A DNA stretch of 64,000 nt from Desulfofundulus kuznetsovii DSM 6115. GTDB taxonomy: Bacteria > Bacillota > Desulfotomaculia > Desulfotomaculales > Desulfovirgulaceae. Position 1 is the first letter of the stretch. The number at the start of each line of letters is the position of its first letter. A program made the translations under genes and the position numbers. Below the pieces are notes generated by a model. The model had not been told where the DNA came from. It was given only the letters and a program-made list of their open reading frames with translations, and made no database searches. The stretch is taken from positions 2,983,001-3,047,000 of the forward strand of contig NC_015573.1 in NCBI RefSeq assembly GCF_000214705.1, read 5' to 3'. Of the stretch, positions 26,737 through 35,957 are shown in pieces.

Positions 26737-27225
26737 TTACTTGTACTGTTCAAGAACCTCAGCCGCCCGCTCTGGAGTCAGCCGGCCATGAGTATCGTCA
26801 TTAACCATCATCACCGGAGCGAGACCGCAGGCCCCCAGGCAGGCCACCGTTTCCAGGGTGTAGCGCAGGTCGGCGGTGGTTTCGTTTCTGCCCACGCCAA
26901 GCTTCTCCGATACCGATTCAAATACCCGGGCCGCCCCCCGCACGTGGCAGGCCGTCCCCTGGCAGATTCTGATAATATTCCGCCCCCGGGGTTTTAAGTG
27001 AAACTGGGCGTAAAAGGTGGCCACCCCGAAGACCTTGCTGAAGGGAACTTTTAGCTCGGCGGCTATCCTTTGCATCACTTCCCCGGGCAGGTACCCGTAA
27101 ATCTCCTGAGCTTCCTGCAACAGCGGGATGAGCGCCCCTTTAGTGCCCCGGTACTGCTCAAAAACCTTCTCCAGGGCTTCTTTTTTAGCCGCATCATCCT
27201 GACCGCATCCACACTGACAGCTCAC
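26737..27225 (-). CDS. NuoE/HydC-like [2Fe-2S] subunit of the formate dehydrogenase complex
   Basis: The 162-residue protein has the thioredoxin-like fold signature: a helical N-terminus (IPLLQEAQEIYGYLP), VATFYAQF, then ICQGTACHVRG and ACLGACGLAP, giving the four cysteines of the [2Fe-2S] cluster. It relays electrons to the NuoF-like subunit. The start is GTG 27225 after GGGAGGAGGG; its first residues SCQCGCGQD add extra cysteines not found in HydC here. It heads the four-gene formate dehydrogenase group nuoE-nuoF-FeS-fdhA, with 20 bp to the next start. Confidence 0.92.
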   Translation of the reverse strand: MSCQCGCGQDDAAKKEALEKVFEQYRGTKGALIPLLQEAQEIYGYLPGEVMQRIAAELKVPFSKVFGVATFYAQFHLKPRGRNIIRICQGTACHVRGAARVFESVSEKLGVGRNETTADLRYTLETVACLGACGLAPVMMVNDDTHGRLTPERAAEVLEQYK

Positions 27226-27320
27226 CAGAATTTCCCTCCTCCCATTGCTCTCCCTTGCAGGTGCAAACAAACCCGCTTACTAATACAGCCAACAGCCTGC
27301 GCATTACGGGTGCACAGGCT

Positions 27321-27896
27321 TTACCAGCGGGTGTAAACAACCCGCTCCTCGGTAACCAGAATGTGCACCGGGCAATCGTGGGGGCCGGCATAAACCTGCG
27401 GGCGGATCTGCAACTCAAAGGCCAGGGCCAGCCAAACAGTATCCGGCCTGGTGCGGGGCAGGAAGCGGTCATAAAAGCCACCGCCATAACCCAAACGGTT
27501 GCCTTTCAGGTCAAAGGCCACCCCGGGCACCACCACCAGATCCAGTTCCTGGGGCTCCAGAGGGCGCAGGCACTCCGGGCGGGGTTCTAAAATGCCCCAC
27601 GTTCCCGGTGCCAGATCGCCCGGGTATTCCAGCAACAAGGAGGGGGTGAGCCGCCTGCAGGCCACATCGGTCACCGGCACGGCCACCCTTTTGCCCCGGG
27701 CCATGGATTCCATGATCAGGGCGCCGGTCTGCACCTCGTTGCGGAAGTCAACATAGGCCATGAGAGTCCGGGCCCTTTGAAACTCCTCCAGGGACAGCAC
27801 GCGGCGCAAAATCCGCCCGCTTTTTTCGGCTATTTCTCCCGGAGAAAGACTGCCCCGTGCTTTTAAGACATCTTTTCTTAATTCGCCCTTGCCCAC
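27321..27896 (-). CDS. 5-formyltetrahydrofolate cyclo-ligase
   Basis: The 191-residue enzyme converts 5-formyl-THF to 5,10-methenyl-THF using ATP. The N-terminal KGELRKDVLKAR basic segment, the VPVTD stretch, DLVVVPGVAFD near residue 118 and the signature RLGYGGGFYDRFL near 132 are all present. The start is GTG 27896 behind TGGAGGA. Its place between a hydrogenase sensor module and a formate dehydrogenase fits one-carbon metabolism, where formate enters the folate branch of the Wood-Ljungdahl pathway. Confidence 0.92.
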   Translation of the reverse strand: MGKGELRKDVLKARGSLSPGEIAEKSGRILRRVLSLEEFQRARTLMAYVDFRNEVQTGALIMESMARGKRVAVPVTDVACRRLTPSLLLEYPGDLAPGTWGILEPRPECLRPLEPQELDLVVVPGVAFDLKGNRLGYGGGFYDRFLPRTRPDTVWLALAFELQIRPQVYAGPHDCPVHILVTEERVVYTRW

Positions 27897-28013
27897 CAGA
27901 AATCCTCCAGCTGTCAGATTTCAATAAAAATTTTTAATTAGTTCATGAAAAAACAATTCGCCGGCAATGAAAAAGTTCCTTCATTAATGAGCCGGCGATT
28001 CACTGGATCATAA

Positions 28014-29144
28014 TTAACGGTATTCCGCTGTGACTTCTTTCCCCTTTTTCCTGAGCAAACGGATTAATTGTTCGATAGTCCGGTGTTTGTAAGTGCAATC
28101 CCCGGCCGGGTTGACGGCCAGCCCTACGATAAAATGGATCAAGTCCGCCTCGAGCAGGGTGACCGCCAGCCGGCTGGCGCCGTCCCGGGCCTTCTGCAAA
28201 TCTTCGAGGGGCACCCCCTGGCGCAGGTGTTCCAGGGCGTAAAGCACGGTCAGGGTACCTTCGGTAACCAGGTCAATGCCGGTAATGATGCCTACCGGTG
28301 GCACCCGGTCGCTGTGGGTGGAAAGGTCCACCTCTATTTCCCTGCCCAGAACGCGGGCCACAATGCTGGCCGTGGTACCCCCGCAGACCACCTTCACCCC
28401 GGGCGAGCGCACCAGTTTTTCCACCACCAGGGCATCGGCGGACCTGTCCATGGGGGGCCCGATCATTACCGTCACCTTACGGGGGGCGAGGGCTTTCACT
28501 ACCACCACGCTGGTATCGTCACCCGGCCGGCCGGCATAAAGCTGGTGGCACCGCTGGATTAGTTCCCTGGCCCAGGCTGCTGCATCCAGGTTTTTTGCGG
28601 CAAGCTCCAGGAGAAAGCTGCGCACCCCGTCCCAGCCCCAGCCCCGGTTAAGGACGCCGCCAATACCCGCGTGCACCACCCCGTCGCTGATCAGCACCAG
28701 CCAGTCCCCTTCCCGGAAATCGAAAAAAGCTTCCGTAATTTCTTTGTCATTGATCACCCGCCGGATACGGCTGATTTCCCTCAACCGGTCCCCGTGGCCC
28801 AGGAAGGCCCTGGGGTTGTCGTATTCCACCAGATAAACCCGGCCGCCGGCCATAACCTGCAGGATGGAGAAGGTGCTGTAGGCCAGCTTGCGCACCCTGC
28901 AGGTGGGCAGGGTCTGCACCAGGGTTTCAATGACTTCCTCGATTTCCCCGCCCATGCGCAGCATGGTGGCGGCAGTTTTGGTGGTCAAAGAAGAGAGAAT
29001 ATTGGCCTTCACCCCGCTGCCCAGGCCGTCGGAGAGGACCACGATGGTGGAAGAGCGGGTTCGAACCACCTCGATGCTGTCGCCGCAGAGCTCTTCCCCG
29101 GCCTTATTTAGCTGAGCCCTCCCAATGTCAAGGGAAATTTTCAT
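28014..29144 (-). CDS. SpoIIE/PP2C-type serine phosphatase, hydrogenase-associated
   Basis: The 376-residue protein carries PP2C/SpoIIE phosphatase motifs: VLSDGLGSGVKA near residue 37, FREGDWLVLISDGV near 143, and GRPGDDTSVVVVK near 205, providing the metal-binding aspartates. A C-terminal domain of about 150 residues (from APRKVTVMIGPPMDRSAD) is not part of the phosphatase. Proteins of this build occur beside sensory [FeFe]-hydrogenases in Clostridia, as here, where the HydS-like gene lies 77 bp upstream on the same strand. The likely role is the output of a redox or hydrogen signal by dephosphorylating an unknown partner; no anti-sigma-type kinase is nearby. Confidence 0.85.
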   Translation of the reverse strand: MKISLDIGRAQLNKAGEELCGDSIEVVRTRSSTIVVLSDGLGSGVKANILSSLTTKTAATMLRMGGEIEEVIETLVQTLPTCRVRKLAYSTFSILQVMAGGRVYLVEYDNPRAFLGHGDRLREISRIRRVINDKEITEAFFDFREGDWLVLISDGVVHAGIGGVLNRGWGWDGVRSFLLELAAKNLDAAAWARELIQRCHQLYAGRPGDDTSVVVVKALAPRKVTVMIGPPMDRSADALVVEKLVRSPGVKVVCGGTTASIVARVLGREIEVDLSTHSDRVPPVGIITGIDLVTEGTLTVLYALEHLRQGVPLEDLQKARDGASRLAVTLLEADLIHFIVGLAVNPAGDCTYKHRTIEQLIRLLRKKGKEVTAEYR

Positions 29145-29221
29145 GAAAACTCGCCGCTCGCTGGAATACCCCCGATTTTATCCGGGGGAAGAGAGCGGCT
29201 CACCCCCCTTATCTACAGCCA

Positions 29222-30949
29222 CTACTCCTGCATCAGGCGAATTAACTGGCTGAGCAAAACCTTGGTCTCCGCCGTGGTTTCCCCCAGCAGGCCGGCAATT
29301 TCCTGGGCCACCTTCATTTGCTTGTTAATGACCTCCTGGGCCCGCTTGATGGTCTGGGCCTTCATTTGCCTTAACTCTTCCTGCTGGCGCTTCTCGTGGG
29401 TGATGTCCACCAGGATGCCCACCACAACCTCCCCCTTTTCCAGGGGAAAGATTACTTCCCGGATGATCCGGTCGTGTTCGTCATAGGTATGCAAAACGTT
29501 CAAGGGTTCCCCGGTGGCCAGCACCCGGCGGAAGTTGGTGGCATCGAGCAGTTGATCCAGCTTCCGCCCGGTAATTTCTTTCCCCTGCCAGCCAAACATC
29601 TCCCGGGCCGCCGGGTTTACCTCCAGGATCTCCAGGTGCCGGTTCACAATAATACAGCCGTTGGGCATGGCATTGATCACCAGGTTGGACATGGATTCCG
29701 CCCGGCGCCGCATGTAGGGGATGCACATCTGCACCTCGGCCATCCCCCAGTACACCGCCGCAGCCTTTTCCCGGCAGGAGTTGTAGCCGCAGGCACCGCA
29801 ATTTAATTCGTCCTGGGGTGTGTACTTGCCCGTTTGGGCCAGTATTTGTTTGATGGCTTCCTCAGGCGGTTCGGGCCGGTAAATCTTGCGTTCCCGGTAG
29901 CGACGCCGGAGCACGTCCAGGGGCAGGGGCTTGGTCTCCTCGTCCCCCTTGAGGGGAGCCGCGGGGGGCCTGGCCCGGAAGTATTCAATAATCCTCTGGC
30001 GGCGCACGAAAATATCCCCGGCAGTCTCCATGAGGGGGCCGGCAATACACCCGCCGTTACAGGCCAGCAATTCCATGAAGGCCGGGGGGTGTTTGATTTC
30101 CCCCCGCTGCAGCTGGGAAAGGAAATCAATGCAGTTGACCAGCCCCGAGATGGCCACCACCCGGGTATCAAGCATGTCCGTGCTTAAAGATAAAGTATGC
30201 AGCGCACCGCCTTCCACAGGAAAAAGACGCGCCCGCTGTGGATGGGGAGGGTCAAAGTCAACGGCTTCAAACCGGTCGGGGGAAAGCCCTTCCTCCTTGA
30301 ACCACTGCCAGAGTTCGTCAAATCCCAGCACCTCATCAACGGCATCGGGAAATTGCCTGGCTTCTTCTTTTTTGGCGATACAGGGTCCGACGAAGACCAC
30401 CCGGCTCTGCGGGTGGTTTTGTTTGATCCATCGCCCGTGGGCCACCATGGGGGACACCAGGGGAGCAAGCCTGGAAATTAACTCCGGGTAGTATTTTTCC
30501 ACCAGGTTCACCACCACCGGGCAGGCAGTGGAAACGTACGATGTGTCTCCGGGCAATTGCTTTTGCGCCCGGCAGACCAGTTCCGCCCCCCAGGAAGTTT
30601 CCTGCACCAGGGCAAATCCCAGGGCTTTGAGCATGGCGGGCAGGGCCAGGGCATACCCGGGGGGCAACATGGCCGCAAAGGAAGGGGCCACGCTGGCCAC
30701 CACAGGGTCGCCGCAGGCCAGCAATTTCTTAACCCGCTCCTGGCTTGAGGACACCTTTTTCGCCCCCTGGGGGCAGGTTAAAACACACCGGCCGCAAAGG
30801 ACGCAAAGGTCTTCCACAATGCGGGCACGCAGCTTGTCGTTTTCCGCCTCGATACGGATGGCCTTGACCGGACAGGAACGGATGCAGCGGTAACAGTCCC
30901 GGCAGCGGTCGGCCACGGTGGTGATGGGAAAGGATGCCTGTTCACCCAC
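29222..30949 (-). CDS. hydS: Sensory [FeFe]-hydrogenase-like protein with PAS domain (HydS/HsfB type)
   Basis: The 575-residue protein has an N-terminal 2x[4Fe-4S] ferredoxin domain (CRDCYRCIRSCP, CVLCGRCVLTCP), then an H-cluster domain with altered motifs. STACPVV stands in place of TSCCPAW, GPCIAKKEEA in place of MPCTAKK, and LLACNGGCIAGP in place of MACPGGC. A four-cysteine segment follows (CGACGYNSC near 384), then a PAS domain (about 425-530) and a helical C-terminus. This matches group C sensory hydrogenases, which likely sense H2 or redox state rather than turn over quickly. The start is GTG 30949. With the following phosphatase it forms a sensor-output pair next to two redox complexes. 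Confidence 0.9.
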   Translation of the reverse strand: MGEQASFPITTVADRCRDCYRCIRSCPVKAIRIEAENDKLRARIVEDLCVLCGRCVLTCPQGAKKVSSSQERVKKLLACGDPVVASVAPSFAAMLPPGYALALPAMLKALGFALVQETSWGAELVCRAQKQLPGDTSYVSTACPVVVNLVEKYYPELISRLAPLVSPMVAHGRWIKQNHPQSRVVFVGPCIAKKEEARQFPDAVDEVLGFDELWQWFKEEGLSPDRFEAVDFDPPHPQRARLFPVEGGALHTLSLSTDMLDTRVVAISGLVNCIDFLSQLQRGEIKHPPAFMELLACNGGCIAGPLMETAGDIFVRRQRIIEYFRARPPAAPLKGDEETKPLPLDVLRRRYRERKIYRPEPPEEAIKQILAQTGKYTPQDELNCGACGYNSCREKAAAVYWGMAEVQMCIPYMRRRAESMSNLVINAMPNGCIIVNRHLEILEVNPAAREMFGWQGKEITGRKLDQLLDATNFRRVLATGEPLNVLHTYDEHDRIIREVIFPLEKGEVVVGILVDITHEKRQQEELRQMKAQTIKRAQEVINKQMKVAQEIAGLLGETTAETKVLLSQLIRLMQE

Positions 30950-30996
30950 TAAAAGTGCCCCCCTTCAAGACCTGAGTTATCCCCACTTTCCAACTA

Positions 30997-31205
30997 CCCT
31001 GTTTTGGCTCCCGCTCGCTCCAGTGAGCCTCGCGGGCCAAACTAATGCTCGGTTCAAAGCTCCGGCAGGCTTCCCGGCAAATTCGGCATCCTGCCTCAGT
31101 TGCCGGCCTCGGGCATCCATGCCCTCGGGCCTGCCTTCGCTTTTCACCTCGCTAAGTTTGGCTGGCCGCTCGGCTCAAGTCGCTCGCTACCGAGCCAAAA
31201 CAGGG
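30997..31205. repeat. Palindromic dispersed repeat, family 3, copy A
   Basis: CCCTGTTTTGGCTC at 30997-31010 is perfectly inverted at 31192-31205. Inside lies a nested pair (GGCCAAACT near 31,038 and AAGTTTGGCTGG near 31,154) and GGCAGG/CCTGCC arms. A related copy lies at 60,863-61,069. It sits between hydA and the sensory hydrogenase gene. Confidence 0.75.
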
Positions 31206-31314
31206 GCTTGTAAAAAAACTGGGATACTTCAGCTTCAAGACAGCCTCTACCCTGAAAATAGTAATTGCCTGCAAAACGGCAGTGACGCTGAAAGCGTCAT
31301 GGGTGTCAATTCTA

Positions 31315-31345
31315 CGATAAAGGACGGGGTTCCTGCCCCGTCCCT
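31315..31345 (-). terminator. Terminator after the hydCBA operon
   Basis: GGACGGGG and CCCCGTCC form a hairpin with a 6-nt loop, followed on the minus strand by TTTATC, about 20 bp past the hydA stop. Confidence 0.8.
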
Positions 31346-31362
31346 TGTCGCACCGCCCTTCC

Positions 31363-33393
31363 TTAAACCACCCAGGGCGGCTCGGCCTTGATGGCAATCT
31401 TAGTCCTGAAGACTTCTTCGGCGTTATCCAGGGTTACGTTGGTAATGATTTCGTCGTTGACCTTAATGCTCACTCCCCGGTCGCAGTGCTCCAGGCAGAA
31501 GGTTCCCTTCAGATGCACGTAATCGGCGATGCCCATCTGCCGCGCCAGGGTCATGAACTTATTTAAAATGTCATAAGAACCTTTGAGGTAACAATTGGTA
31601 CCCACGCAAACCGCTACCTCCACCGGGCGCTCTTCCCGGCGGTCGCTCACTTCCACGGGCTTGCCGCTGATGCGCCGCCGCGGGTAGTAGCGGGTATGCA
31701 GGGCCTGGTGGGTATTGGCGTTGGCCGGGCCGCCAAACCACCGTTCCAGGGCCCTGGTGACAAAAATGTTGTCCTGGGGCCTGTGTAGCTGTTCCGCCCG
31801 GTCCAGGGCGTAAAGGCCCTTCATGCGCCCCAGCCGGGAAGCGGTATTGTTGGGGTAAGGCTGACCGCCGCCGCCAAGGCAGCCGCCGGGACAGGCCATC
31901 ACTTCCACGGCATGATAGAAGGCTTCCCCCGATTTGATACGGTTGATGAGCTTCTCAGCATTGGCCAGGCCGTTTACCACCGCCAGTTTGAGGTTTTGCC
32001 CGCCGATCTCCAGTTCCGCCTCCTTAATTCCCTGTATACCCCGCACGGGGTAAAAATCCACCCGCCCCACATCACCGGGGGACTGCTGGGCCGCAACAAA
32101 GCGCACCACCGATTCCATCACTCCGCCCGAGGCACCGTAAATGACCGCCGCGCCCGAACCCATCCCCAGGGGATTGTCAAACACTTCCGGCTCCAGCTCG
32201 TTAAAGACAATGCCCGCTTCCTTAATCATCTGGGCCAGCTCCATGGTAGTGAGGACGAAATCCACATCGGGGACGCCCCCGGTGGTAAATTCGGGCCGTC
32301 TGGCTTCAAACTTTTTAGCCGTACAGGGCATTACCGACACGCAGACCACCTGTTCCGGGCTCCTGCCAATCTCCCGGGCGTAATGCTTCTTCACCAGGGA
32401 ACCGAACATCTGCTGGGGAGACCGGCAGGTGGACAGGTTTTCCAGGAGGTCGGCGTGGAACTGCTCGGCATATTTCACCCAGGCCGGACAGCAGGAGGTG
32501 AACAGGGGCAGCCTGCCGCCCTTTTCCAGCCGGCCCAGCAGCTCCATCCCTTCCTCGATGGTGGTCATATCGGCAGTAAACAGGGTGTCAAACACGCGGT
32601 CAAAACCTATTTTCCGCAGGGCCGCCACCATTTGCCCGGTGGCCTTTTCCCCGGGCAGGAGGCCGAATTCCTCGCCGATGGCCACCCTTACCGCCGGAGC
32701 CACCTGCACCACCACCACTTTATCCGGATCGTGGATGGCGTCCCAAACCTTATCCACTTCCGACTTGACCGTCAGGGCACCGGTAGGGCACACGGCCACA
32801 CATTGACCGCAGCTGACACAGGCCACTTCCTGCAGGGGTTTGCCAAAGGCGGTAGTTACCTGGGTTTTGGAACCCCGGAAGGCAAAGTCCCAGATCCCCA
32901 GCCCCTGGACCTCCTTGCACATGCGCACGCAGTCGCCGCAGAGGATGCACTTGTTGGGGTTCTTTACCAGGGCCGGGGAAGTATTATCCACCGGCATCTT
33001 TTTATCCCGCTGGCCGAAGCGGACCTCCGTAACCCCCATCTGGCGGGCCAGCTGCTGCAGTTTGCAGCTGCCGCTGCGCCCGCAGCTGGTACATTCCCGG
33101 TCGTGGTTGGCCAGGAGCAGTTCGATAATCATGCGGCGCAACCGGCGGGTGCGGGGGGTGCTGGTGTGAATAACCATGCCGTCGGCTGGAGGCGTTGAAC
33201 AGGAGGCCACCAGCCCCCGGCCCTCCACCTCCACCATGCACATGCGGCAGGCCCCGTAAACGCTCAATTCCGAGTGGTAGCAAAAGGTAGGCAGCTTGAT
33301 ACCGGCCCGGCGCACTACTTCCAGGATGTTCCTGGCATCATTTATTTCCACCACATGACCATCTACGGTAACTTTCCCTGTAGACATACCCAT
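31363..33393 (-). CDS. hydA: [FeFe]-hydrogenase catalytic subunit of a trimeric, probably electron-bifurcating enzyme
   Basis: The 676-residue protein has an N-terminal [2Fe-2S] domain (CYHSELSVYGACRMC), the His-Cys3 cluster (CTSCGRSGSC), two [4Fe-4S] clusters (CILCGDCVRMC, CVSCGQCVAVC), and the H-cluster domain with all three canonical motifs: TSCCPAWVKY near 305, MPCTAKKFE near 360 and EVMACPGGCLGGGG near 495. A C-terminal thioredoxin-like [2Fe-2S] domain (CVGTNCYLKG, CLEHC) completes it. With HydB and HydC it should couple H2 to both ferredoxin and NAD. The start ATG 33393 follows GAGGAAAGGAAG. Every active-site residue is intact, unlike the neighbouring sensory paralogue. Confidence 0.96.
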   Translation of the reverse strand: MGMSTGKVTVDGHVVEINDARNILEVVRRAGIKLPTFCYHSELSVYGACRMCMVEVEGRGLVASCSTPPADGMVIHTSTPRTRRLRRMIIELLLANHDRECTSCGRSGSCKLQQLARQMGVTEVRFGQRDKKMPVDNTSPALVKNPNKCILCGDCVRMCKEVQGLGIWDFAFRGSKTQVTTAFGKPLQEVACVSCGQCVAVCPTGALTVKSEVDKVWDAIHDPDKVVVVQVAPAVRVAIGEEFGLLPGEKATGQMVAALRKIGFDRVFDTLFTADMTTIEEGMELLGRLEKGGRLPLFTSCCPAWVKYAEQFHADLLENLSTCRSPQQMFGSLVKKHYAREIGRSPEQVVCVSVMPCTAKKFEARRPEFTTGGVPDVDFVLTTMELAQMIKEAGIVFNELEPEVFDNPLGMGSGAAVIYGASGGVMESVVRFVAAQQSPGDVGRVDFYPVRGIQGIKEAELEIGGQNLKLAVVNGLANAEKLINRIKSGEAFYHAVEVMACPGGCLGGGGQPYPNNTASRLGRMKGLYALDRAEQLHRPQDNIFVTRALERWFGGPANANTHQALHTRYYPRRRISGKPVEVSDRREERPVEVAVCVGTNCYLKGSYDILNKFMTLARQMGIADYVHLKGTFCLEHCDRGVSIKVNDEIITNVTLDNAEEVFRTKIAIKAEPPWVV

Positions 33394-33416
33394 TGGCACT
33401 TCCTTTCCTCATGATA

Positions 33417-35297
33417 TCAGGCGGTGTAAACAGCGCCGAACTTGCATTTCTCCATGCAGGTGCCGCACTTAATGCATTTAACCAGGTCAATGGTGTGGGG
33501 CTGTTTTTTCTCACCGCTGATGGCTTCCACCGGGCAGTTCCTGGCACATAAACCGCAGCCCCTGCATTTTTCCTGGTCAATAAAGTAACTGAGCAGTGCC
33601 TTGCAGACTCCCGCCGGACATTTTTTCTCCCGCACATGGGCTTCGTATTCATCACGGAAGTAGCGCAGGGTGGTGAGCACGGGGTTGGGAGCAGTCTTGC
33701 CCAGGCCGCAGAGGGCACCGTCCTTGACCACCAGGGCCAGCTCTTCCAGAAGGTGCAGGTCATCCTCCGTGGCCTTGCCCCTGGTGATTTTGGTCAGAAG
33801 CTCCAGCATCCGCCTGGTACCTTCCCGGCAGGGAACACATTTACCGCAGGACTCGTTTTGCACGAAGGTCATGAAAAACTTGGCCACTTCCACCATACAG
33901 CTGTCCTGACCGATGACCACCATACCGCCGGAGCCAATCATCGCCCCCGCCTGCTGGAGGGAGTCGAAATCCAGGGGCAGGTCCAGGTGCTCTTCCGTCA
34001 GGCAGCCTCCGGAAGGCCCTCCGATCTGCACCGCCTTGAACTTTTTGCCTTCCCGCAGCCCACCGCCGATGGAAAAAACCACTTCCCGCAGGGTAATGCC
34101 CATGGGCACCTCCACCAGACCGGTGTGGGCCACCTGACCGGCCAGGGCAAAGGTTTTGGTACCGGGGCTCTTGGGAGTGCCGTACTGCTTGAACCAGCCC
34201 GCTCCCCGGGAGATAATAGGAGCCACGTTGGCCAGGGTTTCCACGTTATTGATGATGGTCGGGCAGCCCCAGAGGCCGCTCTGGGCCGGGAAGGGAGGAC
34301 GGGGACGGGGCATGCCGCGCTGGCCCTCAATGGAGGCAATCAAAGCTGTTTCCTCGCCGCAGACAAAGGCGCCGGCACCCTCTTTAATGTGGATGCGAAA
34401 AGCGAATCCGCTGCCCAGGATGTTATCGCCCAGAAAGCCAAGAGCTTCGGCATCAGCCACGGCCTTTTTCAACCGTTTTACCGCCAGGGGGTATTCGGCC
34501 CGGACGTAAATGTACCCTTCGTCCGCACCGATGGCATAACCAGCAATCATCATCCCTTCCAGCACCCGGTGAGGAGCGCCTTCCATCACGCTGCGGTCCA
34601 TGAAGGCCCCGGGGTCGCCTTCGTCGCCGTTACAAATGACATATTTTTTGTCCCCCGCGGCAGACCGGGCAAAGGCCCACTTCCGGCCGGTGGGAAAACC
34701 CGCTCCGCCACGGCCGCGCAGACCCGAGTCCATTACTTCCTTAATTACGTCTTCGGGAGTCATTTCAAAAAGGGCTTTTTCCAGGGCCTGATAACCGCCG
34801 TGGGCCAGGTAATCATTGATATCCTCCGGGTTAACCAGGCCGCACAATTCCAGGGCCACCCGCACCTGATTCTGGTAAAAGGGAATATCCTCCTCCCGGG
34901 CCACCACCTGGCCGGTAACCGGATGATGATAGAGCAACCTTTCTACGGGTCGTTTATGGACAATGTGCTCTTCAACGATCTCCGGGACGTCCTCTTTTTT
35001 GACCTTTAGATACAACACCCCTTCCGGCTCAAATCGCACCAGGGGACCCATCTGGCAAAACCCGTGGCAGCCGCTGATATTTAAAGCGGTCCCGGCGTTT
35101 TCCTCCTCTTGCACCAGCTCTAATTTATAAGGTAAACCTCTTTTGACCAGTTCCTCCCGGAAGGCTTCGTATACGCCCAGGGAGCCGTTGGCCACACAAC
35201 CGGTACCGGCACAGATTAAAATGCGCAGCTTTTCTTTTTCCAGGGCCCCCCTGGCCCGCTCTGTGAGCGCCTGCAAATCCTGCCTTGATTTAAGCAT
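33417..35297 (-). CDS. hydB: HydB, NAD/FMN-binding subunit of the trimeric [FeFe]-hydrogenase
   Basis: The 626-residue subunit has a thioredoxin-like domain (CAGTGC, CHGFCQMG), the NADH/FMN site LRGRGGAGFPTG near residue 205, ESCGKCVPCREG near 515, and a C-terminal ferredoxin domain (CRGCGLCARNCP, CIKCGTCMEKC). It is the diaphorase and proposed bifurcation site of HydABC. The ATG at 35297 overlaps the hydC stop by 8 bp, so the two are translationally coupled. It is clearly homologous to the NuoF-like subunit at 24,765, which points to duplication of a common module for hydrogenase and formate dehydrogenase. Confidence 0.95.
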   Translation of the reverse strand: MLKSRQDLQALTERARGALEKEKLRILICAGTGCVANGSLGVYEAFREELVKRGLPYKLELVQEEENAGTALNISGCHGFCQMGPLVRFEPEGVLYLKVKKEDVPEIVEEHIVHKRPVERLLYHHPVTGQVVAREEDIPFYQNQVRVALELCGLVNPEDINDYLAHGGYQALEKALFEMTPEDVIKEVMDSGLRGRGGAGFPTGRKWAFARSAAGDKKYVICNGDEGDPGAFMDRSVMEGAPHRVLEGMMIAGYAIGADEGYIYVRAEYPLAVKRLKKAVADAEALGFLGDNILGSGFAFRIHIKEGAGAFVCGEETALIASIEGQRGMPRPRPPFPAQSGLWGCPTIINNVETLANVAPIISRGAGWFKQYGTPKSPGTKTFALAGQVAHTGLVEVPMGITLREVVFSIGGGLREGKKFKAVQIGGPSGGCLTEEHLDLPLDFDSLQQAGAMIGSGGMVVIGQDSCMVEVAKFFMTFVQNESCGKCVPCREGTRRMLELLTKITRGKATEDDLHLLEELALVVKDGALCGLGKTAPNPVLTTLRYFRDEYEAHVREKKCPAGVCKALLSYFIDQEKCRGCGLCARNCPVEAISGEKKQPHTIDLVKCIKCGTCMEKCKFGAVYTA

Positions 35298-35802
35298 GGA
35301 CTTCCCTCCGTTCTTCTTTGCTTTCCCCCGATTTTATAGCCCGCAACACCCTTAAAACATCTTCGGGCGTCATCTGCCCGTGCACTTCCCGGTCGTTAAT
35401 GGTTACCACCGGAGCCAGCCCACAGGCCCCCAGGCAGGATACCGTTTCCACCGTAAACTGCAGGTCATCGGTTGTCTGCTGGCCTTCCGCAAGTCCCAGT
35501 TCCTTGCGCAGGGCAAAATGGATCGGTTCGGAACCCCGCACGTGGCAGGCCGTGCCGTCACAAACCCGGATGACATATTTGCCCTTGGGAACCAGGGAAA
35601 ACTGGGCGTAGAAGGTGGCCACCCCGTAGACCACCGCCGGCGGAATATTTAAAGCCGTGGCAATATAGGTCAGTACTTCTTCGGGCAGGTAGCGGTACTC
35701 TTGCTGCACTTCCTGCAGGATGGCAATCAAATGCGACACCTTACCCCCGTAACGGGCGATAATTTCCTGCAACTTTTCAAACTTTCTGCCCGTTCCCTCC
35801 AT
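35290..35802 (-). CDS. hydC: HydC, NuoE-like [2Fe-2S] subunit of the hydrogenase
   Basis: The 170-residue protein has the NuoE pattern: AILQEVQQEYRYLPEE, VATFYAQFS, CDGTACHVRG and CLGACGLAP with the four cluster cysteines. It begins at ATG 35802 after GGGAGGGG and is the first gene of hydCBA. The region upstream is A/T-rich and presumably holds the operon promoter, but no clear -35/-10 pair stood out. Confidence 0.94.
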   Translation of the reverse strand: MEGTGRKFEKLQEIIARYGGKVSHLIAILQEVQQEYRYLPEEVLTYIATALNIPPAVVYGVATFYAQFSLVPKGKYVIRVCDGTACHVRGSEPIHFALRKELGLAEGQQTTDDLQFTVETVSCLGACGLAPVVTINDREVHGQMTPEDVLRVLRAIKSGESKEERREVHA

Positions 35803-35921
35803 ACAAACCCCTCCCACTCTTCAAAAGTTTTAGACTTTACCGATTCAAATTTTAATGATTTTTCCGCATACTACAATGAAAGCTAAATAAACAACATAAA
35901 ACACATAAATCTCTTTAAAAA

Positions 35922-35945
35922 AGAAAAAAACCCGTGGCTGGGTTT
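35922..35945 (-). terminator. Terminator before hydC, serving the upstream winged-helix gene
   Basis: On the minus strand AACCC and GGGTT enclose AGCCAC and are followed by TTTTTC. It would insulate hydCBA from transcription entering through the family 1 repeat. Confidence 0.6.
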
Positions 35946-35957
35946 TGGAAGTTATCA

